The position numbers were made by a program, and so were the translations under genes. The notes beneath the pieces are model-generated. The model was given only the letters and a program-made list of their open reading frames with translations, searched no databases and had not been told where the DNA came from. DNA of 27,866 bases from Borreliella mayonii (lineage in GTDB: Bacteria; Spirochaetota; Spirochaetia; Borreliales; Borreliaceae). This document shows, one piece after another, positions 21,729 to 27,866 of the stretch. The first letter of the stretch is position 1, and each line of letters begins with the position of its first letter. Location of the stretch: positions 1 through 27,866 of the forward strand of contig NZ_CP015783.1 in assembly GCF_001945665.1 (NCBI RefSeq), in the 5' to 3' direction.

Positions 21729-23026
21729 CACAAGAAAATATTCAAGGAGAGCTCAAAATGATAATTGTTAATCAACAAAGTTTTACTGGTTGTGAAATAT
21801 TTGAGGAAAAATCTTCTCCCATTAAAGAAAAAAGTAAATTAAGTAAGATAGGTAAGAAATTACCAGGAATAAGTAGTCAAGAGTGTTTTAGATTTAATCG
21901 AAATATTGATTTTAGTGTGCAAAGAAACAAGTTAGATAAATACGGTGCTAGTGAAGTAGGCAATATTCTTGTTGGAGGTGCTGGGCTGAAAGATTTAATG
22001 ATAAACAGAGTGCTTAAATATTTTAATATGAGCCTACCTTTTGAAGAGAATTTATATATGCTCAAGAGCAAAGAGTTAGAGAATTTAGGATTTAGAGAGT
22101 TTGTTAAAGCATACGGTGATAATATTGATATTTTATATAAAAATAAATATGCCAACGGTGTTGATAAGTATAATTATTTCAAAAAAATGGGCAGTTCAGA
22201 AACTTTAGTGGGCTCAACAATTGATGGCTGGTTTATCAATAATAATGGCGATTTAGAACTATTAGAGATTAAAAGTAGCGACTCTAATTATATGAGTAGT
22301 GCTATTGCTGAGTACAATAAAAATGGCAATTTTTTAAGCAGTAAATATTTTTTCAAATATTATGTACAAGCACAAATGCAGCTAGCATGCACTGGGCTTA
22401 AGCATTGTAATTTATTCTTTTTAATAGATGCTGCACCAATTAACTGTAAGATTAAAAGAGATGAGGTCTTAATATCAAAAGTGTTTGAATTTGTTAATAA
22501 ATGTGAATTAGAAATTATAAATTTAAAAAAAGATATTTATAGTAACTATAGAGAGGAATACTTAATGGCACATAATTTTAACGAGGATACGTTTATAAAA
22601 CTTGTTGAAGATTTGGCAGAAAGGAGTGATTTTTATAGTTCTGGAGTTGAGTTTGATTGGGCAAAAGAATTTGTAGAATATGTTGATTGTGTAGAGCTTG
22701 AAATTACAGATAGGCAAGTTGCTGAAAATCTTGCATGTGATCTAATGGAGGTTGATAGCGCAAAAAAAGAATTAAACAAAATGCAAAGCGAACACAAAAA
22801 AAGAGAAAAGTATCTTAAAGATTTAATCAAAATGAAAACCCACAATATTACGAATATATGTCCACTAATTGAGCATGTAAATTATAGGTTTAGAGAATTT
22901 GTGTTCACTTTTGATTCTAAGAAAAGAGCAATATCAGATAGATTAAGTGGACTACTACCAACAAGTGAAACATTGTTTTTCCCTAGCAATATAGCATTTA
23001 CAAATAGTGTTAGTGTCCCCATGTGA
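21701..23026 (+). CDS. nucP: YqaJ/lambda-exonuclease-like nuclease NucP (DUF244)
   Basis: 441 aa. The catalytic pattern of the PD-(D/E)xK YqaJ family is visible: YGASEVGNIL (81-90), GSTIDGW with D175, then LELLEIKSS giving E189-x-K191, and the helix YYVQAQMQLACTG (220-232) with Gln223/225/227. Such 5'-3' exonucleases resect dsDNA ends and work with annealing proteins; here the partner is ssbP. cp32 NucP was shown to be a nuclease whose upstream DNA binds BpaB. The C-terminal 130 residues are helical and unassigned. It shares the MENLSNNNN N-terminus with SsbP. This gene is also known as bppA in cp32 maps, as far as I recall. Confidence 0.8.
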   Translation: MENLSNNNNPQENIQGELKMIIVNQQSFTGCEIFEEKSSPIKEKSKLSKIGKKLPGISSQECFRFNRNIDFSVQRNKLDKYGASEVGNILVGGAGLKDLMINRVLKYFNMSLPFEENLYMLKSKELENLGFREFVKAYGDNIDILYKNKYANGVDKYNYFKKMGSSETLVGSTIDGWFINNNGDLELLEIKSSDSNYMSSAIAEYNKNGNFLSSKYFFKYYVQAQMQLACTGLKHCNLFFLIDAAPINCKIKRDEVLISKVFEFVNKCELEIINLKKDIYSNYREEYLMAHNFNEDTFIKLVEDLAERSDFYSSGVEFDWAKEFVEYVDCVELEITDRQVAENLACDLMEVDSAKKELNKMQSEHKKREKYLKDLIKMKTHNITNICPLIEHVNYRFREFVFTFDSKKRAISDRLSGLLPTSETLFFPSNIAFTNSVSVPM

Positions 23027-23038
23027 ATGGGTGCACTA
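23011..23038 (+). other. stem-loop with GTGA tetraloop at the nucP stop codon
   Basis: TAGTGTCCCCAT (23011-23022) and ATGGGTGCACTA (23027-23038) pair at 11 of 12 positions, including one G-U, around the loop GTGA, a GNRA type. The nucP TGA (23024-23026) is in the loop. No T tract follows, so it is not a normal terminator; mRNA 3'-end protection or coupling to bppB is possible. Confidence 0.45.
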
Positions 23039-23078
23039 AAAAATTAAAAAAATAAATTTAATATAGGAGGATTAATTA

Positions 23079-23504
23079 ATGCTTATTAATAAAATAAAAC
23101 AAGATAATAGAACTTTAAGACCGGAGATACAAAAATGGGGTTGTTACTTTTTGTGTCTACATTACTATACAAGTCTATTCAAGAAACGTGAATTTAGTGC
23201 GTATGAGATAAATGCAGCGTATTATAGATTTATAGGACTTGGATATATTAAGAGTAATTGTTTTATTATAAATCCATGTATGATACTTAATTATTACGGA
23301 ATTAGAAGTAGCGTGAGATATGAATCTTTAAATTATTTAGGTGCAGCCAATGAATTTGAAATAAGCGAAGTTAAAATCGATAAGGTTAATGGATATCACT
23401 TTATAGCAACAAAAAATAAAGAAATATTATATGATTCACTTGACTTGAAGCCTCGTGGGAAAATATTTAAAGTAACTTCAAAGCGTATATTTAGACTAAA
23501 GTAG
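23079..23504 (+). CDS. bppB: BppB (DUF261), possible papain/C39-like cysteine peptidase
   Basis: 141 aa, ATG with AGGAGG upstream. DUF261 is a Borrelia family without assigned function. The sequence shows an ordered set Q18-KWG-C22-YFLCLHYYTS, then GYH107FIATKNKEILYD119SLD. This matches the Gln...Cys, Gly-x-His-Phe and Asp layout of C39/papain-like enzymes (oxyanion Gln four residues before the Cys, His about 85 residues on, Asp about 12 later). No signal peptide. It follows nucP by 52 bases and converges on bppC with 6 bases between stops. The enzymatic reading is my inference; alternatives are a structural relic of that fold. Confidence 0.6.
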   Translation: MLINKIKQDNRTLRPEIQKWGCYFLCLHYYTSLFKKREFSAYEINAAYYRFIGLGYIKSNCFIINPCMILNYYGIRSSVRYESLNYLGAANEFEISEVKIDKVNGYHFIATKNKEILYDSLDLKPRGKIFKVTSKRIFRLK

Positions 23505-23510
23505 TTTTTT

Positions 23511-24287
23511 TTAAAGTTTAAGGTTATTTTTCATGCATTTATAAGCGTGAATTTTATTAGCAGCAGAGAGTCCATAGATATTATCAATTTCGGAAGTTGA
23601 ATAATATTTCATAAGTTCTTTAATTTGGAAAGAGTTATAGCCATTAGATTTTAAATTTGAAATAAATAAGTTTCTAAATAAATGGAGCGATTTATTGGCA
23701 CGAAATCCTGATCTTTTGAGAAGATTTTTAAATTTTCTAGAAATATTGATAATATCAATTTGGTTATCTTTAAATTTGTGTTTGGTTTTTTGGAAAAGAT
23801 AAGTACGCCTTGAGTCAAGATTTTTTTCGTTAAAATAATTTTCGTGAGCTTTTTGAATAGCCTGGAACTCTTCAGAATTAATGATAATTTCTCTAATACA
23901 AGTGACATTTCTTTTTTTAGCGATATTTACTTTTATATTGTAAAAAATTTCTCCAGTTTTGCTTAGTAAGGAAGTAATATCTTGCATTTTTACTTTTTGA
24001 ATTTCGGCACCCCTACACCCACTTATTGCGAGTAGATGTAGAAACCAACCAGAAATAGGGTCAATTTTTTTTAATGTTTTAACGCATTTTTCAATTATTT
24101 TGATAGCTTTTGGGGTCAAATAAAACTTAGGAGTTGGTTTTGAAGCTTTTTTAGTAGGCTTAGAAGAAATTTTTAGTGAATTTTTAAGAATTTTATTTTC
24201 ATTTACCACATTTTGATAATCTTGAAATAGTTTGAGCATAAAATCCATGTTGAAATTATTTAAATTAAAATAATTATTCATATCCAT
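23511..24287 (-). CDS. bppC: BppC, tyrosine-recombinase-like protein
   Basis: 258 aa; ATG chosen at 24287 because AAGGAGAGG lies 8-10 bases upstream on -. After a coiled N-terminal region (20-40) and a Lys/Pro linker comes a phage-integrase catalytic domain: GCRGAEI (R92), AKKR (K124/K125), HLFRNLF (H202, R205) and IYG (Y238). The usual third His/Trp, nine residues before the Tyr, is Tyr229 (MKYYSTSEIDNIY). The protein lacks the core-binding SAM-like domain of full-length recombinases, being about 60-100 aa short. It might resolve plasmid multimers or act on the inverted repeats; activity is unproven given the substituted residue. Confidence 0.75.
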   Translation of the reverse strand: MDMNNYFNLNNFNMDFMLKLFQDYQNVVNENKILKNSLKISSKPTKKASKPTPKFYLTPKAIKIIEKCVKTLKKIDPISGWFLHLLAISGCRGAEIQKVKMQDITSLLSKTGEIFYNIKVNIAKKRNVTCIREIIINSEEFQAIQKAHENYFNEKNLDSRRTYLFQKTKHKFKDNQIDIINISRKFKNLLKRSGFRANKSLHLFRNLFISNLKSNGYNSFQIKELMKYYSTSEIDNIYGLSAANKIHAYKCMKNNLKL

Positions 24288-24717
24288 AAAATCCTCTCCT
24301 TATAAGTGTTACTTTTAAATTAAGTAAAAGCAATAAAAATTAATTAAAAATGTAATTTATATTGTACCAAAAACTAAAAATTTTAGTCAAATTTTGTGTG
24401 TTCTCATTGCATGCGAAATTTGGGTTGTAGGGTGGCTGTGATAAACAGAATGGGCAGTTTTTGAGGGTGTCGGCTAAGAAAGACTATATACTTTAGCTAA
24501 TATATAGCAAAGACGCGGAAATTTAATTTGTATGTGTTTTATAGTCTTTTGTAATGGGCGGGGCATTTGCAATGGAGAGATTTTTGCGAGTTGGTTAAAA
24601 TTACATTTGCGTTTTGTTAATATGTAACAGCTGAATGTAACAAAATTATATATTTAAATCTTTGAAAAATTGTAATTGTTTGGGGTTGTGGTAAACTTAA
24701 GGCTTATGGAGTGGATT
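24288..24717. other. 430-bp erp upstream control region
   Basis: No gene. The left 130 bases are A/T-rich and carry bppC's upstream sequence. From about 24410 the base composition changes to G-rich (GTAGGGTGGCTGTGATAAAC..., GAGGGTGTCGG, ATGGGCGGGGCATTTGC), typical of the conserved box found before erp/ospE/ospF genes. The interrupted dyad CTATATACTTTAGCTAATATATAG sits at about 24485-24508. The erp operator and promoter follow. Confidence 0.65.
24614..24654 (+). promoter_or_regulatory. erp promoter with operator (EbfC- and BpaB-type sites)
   Basis: Two GTAAC motifs (24624-24628 and 24637-24641) match the GTnAC target of EbfC, the nucleoid protein that activates erp. TTATA (24646-24650) matches the reported first contact of BpaB, the repressor. 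TATATA/TATATT (24647-24654) is the likely -10. The string TGTAACAGCTGAATGTAACA is the same, as far as I recall, as in the studied erpAB operator. Confidence 0.7.
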
Positions 24718-25701
24718 ATGAATAAAAAAATGAAAATATTTATTATTTGTGCTGTTTTTGTGCTGATAAGTTCTTGCAAGAATTATGCAAGTGATAAAGA
24801 TATAAAACAAAATGTGGGTGAGAAAGTTCAAGAATTTGTAGATAAGATTTTAGATCCAGTAAAGGATAAAATTGCTTCAAATGGTCCAATAGCAGATGAA
24901 TTGGCAAAAAAATTACAAGAAGAAGAAAAGGTAAATAACGGGGAAGAAGAAAATGATAAAGCTGTCTCTTTAGGAGAAGAATCAAAAGAAGATAAAAAAG
25001 AAAATGAGCAAGCTGTTAATTTAGAAGAAAAAAATGCGGAAGAGGATAAGAAAGTTGTTAATTTAGAAGAGAAAGAAGGAGAAGTTAAAAAAGAGACTGA
25101 AGAAGATGAAGATAAAGAAAAAATAGAGGAACAAAAACAAAAAGAGAAAAAAGCACAACAAAAAAGACAACGACAAGAGAAAAAAGCACAAGAAAAAAAA
25201 CAACGACAAGAAGAAAGGAAACGAAAAAAACAAGAACGAGAAAAAGAAAGGAAAGCTAAAGGCAGAATTAAAACACTTATAGATAAAATAGATAAGGTTA
25301 ATAGAGATATTAATGATATAGGAAGCCAAACTGGCGTAGAGGCAAAAGTAGTTATAGATAAAATTACAGGGCCTGTATATGATGATTTTACTGATGGGAA
25401 TAAAGCCATATACAAAACCTGGGGAGATTTAGAGGATGAAGAAGGCGAAGAATTAGGAAAATTATTGAAAGAATTGAGTGACAATAGAGATGAGTTAAGA
25501 ACCAAATTAAATAAAGATAATAAAAAATATTATGCTCATGAAAATGAGCCTCCCCTAAAAGAAAATGTAGATGTCAGCGAAATTAAAGAAGATTTAGAAA
25601 AAGTAAAATCAGGATTAGAAAAGGTTAAAGAATATCTTAAAGACAATTCTAAATTTGAAGAAATTAAAGGATACATAAATGAAGAGCGATATCCATTATA
25701 A
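24718..25701 (+). CDS. erp: Erp outer-surface lipoprotein, ErpB/Elp-like
   Basis: 327 aa. ATG 24718 is preceded by GGAG (24708-24711) and opens the family leader MNKKMKIFIICAVFVLISSC; the lipid-bearing Cys is residue 20. The start at 24676 would spoil that leader. Residues 60-190 are extremely charged: Glu-rich VNLEEK repeats, then Lys/Arg/Gln repeats (two 11-residue copies of EKKAQxKxQRQ). The C-terminal 130 residues (VIDKITGPVYDDFTDGNKAIYKTWGDLEDEEGEELGKLL...) are of ErpB/ErpJ/ErpO/ErpM (Elp) type rather than OspE/OspF. Some Elp members bind complement C1r/C1s; whether this one does cannot be read from sequence. Only one erp gene is present, where many cp32s have two. Confidence 0.85.
   Translation: MNKKMKIFIICAVFVLISSCKNYASDKDIKQNVGEKVQEFVDKILDPVKDKIASNGPIADELAKKLQEEEKVNNGEEENDKAVSLGEESKEDKKENEQAVNLEEKNAEEDKKVVNLEEKEGEVKKETEEDEDKEKIEEQKQKEKKAQQKRQRQEKKAQEKKQRQEERKRKKQEREKERKAKGRIKTLIDKIDKVNRDINDIGSQTGVEAKVVIDKITGPVYDDFTDGNKAIYKTWGDLEDEEGEELGKLLKELSDNRDELRTKLNKDNKKYYAHENEPPLKENVDVSEIKEDLEKVKSGLEKVKEYLKDNSKFEEIKGYINEERYPL
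25144..25209 (+). repeat. two tandem 33-bp repeats inside erp
   Basis: GAGAAAAAAGCACAA begins at 25144 and again at 25177, period 33 bases (11 codons), inside an almost wholly purine coding strand (about 25100-25260). In frame, so copy change alters only the charged stalk length. Confidence 0.6.
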
Positions 25702-25739
25702 TGGATAGTTTTAGATATAATTAATTTTTGTATACACAA

Positions 25740-25781
25740 AATAACAGCTAGTTAGAAATCTTTACTAGTTGTTATTTTTTT
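25740..25781 (+). terminator. rho-independent terminator of erp
   Basis: AATAACAGCTAGT (25740-25752) pairs with ACTAGTTGTTATT (25764-25776) along 13 bp with a single G-U pair, and the stem runs into seven T. It lies 39 bases after the erp stop. Confidence 0.8.
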
Positions 25782-25911
25782 GTAAATTTTATTATAAACC
25801 GCCAAAGAATTCCGCACCTATGATTTATTTGTATAAGAAAAATCTTATCCTTTACCCATAGTGAAATTAAAAGTTTGTGTTAATAATTTATTAAATTGCT
25901 TTACTATTTAG

Positions 25912-25937
25912 AGTAACAATTTGTTAATTTTGTTACT
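25912..25937. promoter_or_regulatory. inverted repeat before the terminase operon
   Basis: AGTAACAA (25912-25919) and TTGTTACT (25930-25937) form an 8-bp perfect dyad with 10-base spacer, ending 7 bases before the GTG start at 25945. Each arm contains a GTnAC-type EbfC motif (GTAAC; GTTAC). Candidate operator or RNA hairpin controlling late genes; no clear promoter hexamers are seen in the A/T-rich 243-base spacer. Confidence 0.4.
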
Positions 25938-25944
25938 TTAGAGG

Positions 25945-26517
25945 GTGCTTTTTGAAAAAATTAAAAGGTCTTTTGATGATTATGTTGTATATTTTAGAGA
26001 AGGATCGTTAGATGATAGTGAAATAGCGGCTAAATTGGGAGTTTCTAGGGTAAATGTGTGGGGAATGAGACAAAAATGGGAAAGTGGAGAAAGTTTTGTT
26101 AACGAGGACTCTAGACTAAGAATTAGTGAAGACACTTTTGAACACCTTTTGTCGCAAACCTTTAGATCAGAAGTTAACGCTAGGAAAGTTATAAGCGAAT
26201 TAGATTTAGAGCGAGCCAATTTAGAATTAGGGTTTATACATGCATTTAAGCGATATTCTAGTGTTGAGCTAGCCAGCATGCATACTAAAATAGAAAATTT
26301 AAGAGCCGAAATTGATGCTTTAAATAAAGCAAGTAATAAAAAAAGTAAAAAAATTGTTAATGGAGAAATTAATTCTTTAAAAAGTGAGCTTGATGAATAT
26401 GTAAAGGAGTGCCCAATAAGAGAAATGGAGCTTTACTATGAATGTATGAAAAAACTTGCTACGGTTCATGAAGCTGAAAGCAAAAGTAACTACGAAAATA
26501 GTAAAGGGCACAAGTGA
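25945..26517 (+). CDS. terminase small subunit-like protein (DUF603)
   Basis: 190 aa from GTG 25945; a stop codon at 25939 leaves no earlier start in frame. The N-terminal helix-turn-helix (SLDDSEIAAKLGVSRVNVWGMRQKW, residues 21-45) is the DNA-recognising domain expected of small terminases. It is followed by long helices (ASMHTKIENLRAEIDALNKA; VNGEINSLKSELDEYVKECPIREMELYYECMKKL) for oligomerisation. Small terminase selects phage DNA and hands it to the large subunit, whose GTG start overlaps this stop by three bases (GTGA). The HTH plus the neighbour give good support; the DUF603 name is from memory. Confidence 0.75.
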   Translation: MLFEKIKRSFDDYVVYFREGSLDDSEIAAKLGVSRVNVWGMRQKWESGESFVNEDSRLRISEDTFEHLLSQTFRSEVNARKVISELDLERANLELGFIHAFKRYSSVELASMHTKIENLRAEIDALNKASNKKSKKIVNGEINSLKSELDEYVKECPIREMELYYECMKKLATVHEAESKSNYENSKGHK

Positions 26518-27866
26518 ACTTATATCAAACAAAACTTTTTACAACACTACAAAAGGAATACAAAAATAAATATGGAGTTGACATATCACAATTTGTAAAG
26601 CTAACAAATTCTTCAATTAATTTTGATAAGTTTGAAGAAAAACAGTTAACTTTAAAACAAAAAAATGTGATAAAAAGTATTAAAAAGAATAATGAAAAAA
26701 AGATTATACTCAGCGGCGGCATAGCTAGCGGCAAAACGTATCTTGCATGTTATCTTTTTCTCAAAAGTTTAATTGAAAATAAAAAGCTATATTCTAGCGA
26801 TACGAATAATTTCATTATAGGGAATTCACAACGCTCAGTTGAAGTTAATGTTTTGGGGCAATTTGAAAAGCTATGCAAACTGCTTAAAATTCCTTATATT
26901 CCAAGACATACAAATAATTCATATATTCTTATTGATTCACTGCGGATTAATCTGTACGGTGGAGATAAGGCAAGTGATTTTGAAAGATTTAGAGGAAGTA
27001 ATTCAGCACTCATTTTTGTGAATGAGGCTACAACTTTGCATAAGCAAACTTTAGAGGAAGTCTTAAAAAGACTAAGATGCGGGCAAGAAACTATTATTTT
27101 TGATACTAACCCCGATCATCCAGAACACTATTTCAAAACTGATTATATTGATAATATAGCAACTTTTAAGACGTATAAGTTTACAACTTACGATAATGTG
27201 CTACTTAGCAAAGGATTTATCGAAACTCAAGAAAAGCTATATAAAGATATACCATCATATAAAGCAAGAGTTTTGCTAGGCGAATGGATAGCAAGTACTG
27301 ATTCAATTTTCACACAAATAAATATTACTAATGATTATGTATTTACTAGCCCAATAGCATATTTAGATCCAGCATTTAGTGTTGGAGGAGATAACATTGC
27401 ATTATGTGTTATGGAGCGGGTTGATGATAAGTATTATGCTTTTGTATTTCAAGACCAAAGACCAGCCAATGACCCGTATATTATGAATATGGTTAAGACC
27501 GTTTTAGAGAATTTTAATGTACATACACTTTATTTAGAAGATAGAGATAATACAAAAGGTGCTGGTGGATTGACCCGTGAATACATGTTGTTAAGAAATA
27601 ATATGAGCCAATATTTTAGAATTGCTCCAGTTAAACCAAAGTCTAATAAATTTAGCAGAATAACAACTTTAATTACGCCGTTTACTTACAAGAAACTTTA
27701 CATTACGAAATGCAGTAGCTCTTCTGTATTTAATGATATTTATTCGTATAAAGGGGACAATAAAATCCATGATGACGCTCTTGATGCGATATCTGCAGCA
27801 TATTTGATGTTGTCTTTAGGATATAGAGAGCGAAGTGTTCACTTTGGCAACCAAAGATTTTTGTAA
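26514..27866 (+). CDS. terminase large subunit, PBSX family
   Basis: 450 aa, GTG start overlapping the small-subunit stop. ATPase domain: Walker A GGIASGKT (68-75), Walker B ALIFVNEAT (165-173) with Glu171 as catalytic carboxylate, coupling motif TNP at 198-200. Nuclease domain (RNase H-like): AYLDPAFS with D285, LEDRDN with E342/D343, and HDDALDAISAAY with D420/D421/D424. The protein powers DNA packaging and cuts the concatemer. All key residues are present, so it should be active, unlike several virion genes. The stop codon is the last base of the window. Confidence 0.9.
   Translation: MNLYQTKLFTTLQKEYKNKYGVDISQFVKLTNSSINFDKFEEKQLTLKQKNVIKSIKKNNEKKIILSGGIASGKTYLACYLFLKSLIENKKLYSSDTNNFIIGNSQRSVEVNVLGQFEKLCKLLKIPYIPRHTNNSYILIDSLRINLYGGDKASDFERFRGSNSALIFVNEATTLHKQTLEEVLKRLRCGQETIIFDTNPDHPEHYFKTDYIDNIATFKTYKFTTYDNVLLSKGFIETQEKLYKDIPSYKARVLLGEWIASTDSIFTQINITNDYVFTSPIAYLDPAFSVGGDNIALCVMERVDDKYYAFVFQDQRPANDPYIMNMVKTVLENFNVHTLYLEDRDNTKGAGGLTREYMLLRNNMSQYFRIAPVKPKSNKFSRITTLITPFTYKKLYITKCSSSSVFNDIYSYKGDNKIHDDALDAISAAYLMLSLGYRERSVHFGNQRFL

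Noticed and set aside
23511..24287. Transposase or insertion-sequence interpretation of the - strand gene
   Set aside because: Motifs (GCRGAEI, HLFR, IYG) are those of tyrosine recombinases, and no terminal inverted repeats or target duplications flank it.
24828..25505. Open frame of 225 codons on - opposite erp
   Set aside because: Ser/Phe/Leu low-complexity translation of the purine-rich erp strand; no start signals.
1..27866. CRISPR array, tRNA or rRNA genes
   Set aside because: No regularly spaced short repeats with unique spacers (the only tandem repeats are coding repeats in bdr and erp), and no cloverleaf or rRNA-like sequence noticed.

Overview
The window is an almost gap-free, about 28% GC, 27.9 kb replicon that matches a cp32-family circular plasmid/prophage (phiBB-1 type) of a Lyme-disease Borreliella. 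The diagnostic set is a PF57/PF50/PF32(ParA)/PF49(BpaB) maintenance cassette, two bdr genes, the blyABCD holin operon, an mlp and an erp surface lipoprotein gene, ssbP and nucP, and a terminase plus a long run of virion genes found essentially only in Borrelia (DUF families). The right end stops exactly at the terminase stop codon and the left end begins with a promoter for the portal gene, so the window is probably one whole circular molecule opened between terminase and portal. I cannot prove circularity from the text.

Layout. (1) 25945-27866, continuing across the junction into 1-13763: late genes, all on +, in the order small terminase, large terminase, portal, scaffold-like DUF1357, DUF228, major capsid, head-tail connectors, tail terminator, sheath, tube, assembly chaperones, tape measure, baseplate hub, spike, gp25-like, gpJ-like, gpI-like and a fibre-like DUF685. 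This order is that of contractile-tailed (Mu/P2/PBSX) phages, and I use it to infer roles for families with no named function. (2) 13.8-15.1 kb: lysis operon blyABCD. (3) 15.1-16.4 kb: bdr and mlp. (4) 16.4-23.0 kb: ssbP (ERF-type annealing protein, - strand) and nucP (YqaJ-type exonuclease, + strand), which face outward from the maintenance cassette. Their first 28 coding bases and about 130 bp of upstream DNA form a long inverted repeat. (5) 23.1-25.8 kb: bppB, a tyrosine-recombinase-like bppC (- strand) and one ErpB/Elp-like erp gene with its operator region.

How the parts work together: PF57 replicates the molecule, and ParA with BpaB (and PF50) partition it. BpaB is known to bind the 5' regions of ssbP, nucP and erp, linking copy maintenance to a Red-like recombination pair and to host-interaction lipoproteins. 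Late genes build and fill the virion and Bly proteins release it.

Most notable observations: a family of four stem-loops with a shared 8-nt loop around the inverted repeats; repeated GCAAAAA-TAG-TTTTTGC operators lying between -35 and -10; perfect 18-bp and 24-bp palindromes at and in the replication gene; a leaderless promoter inside the late operon; a C39/papain-like triad in BppB; and six reading-frame indels, all confined to virion genes, suggesting either a decaying virion module or residual sequencing error.
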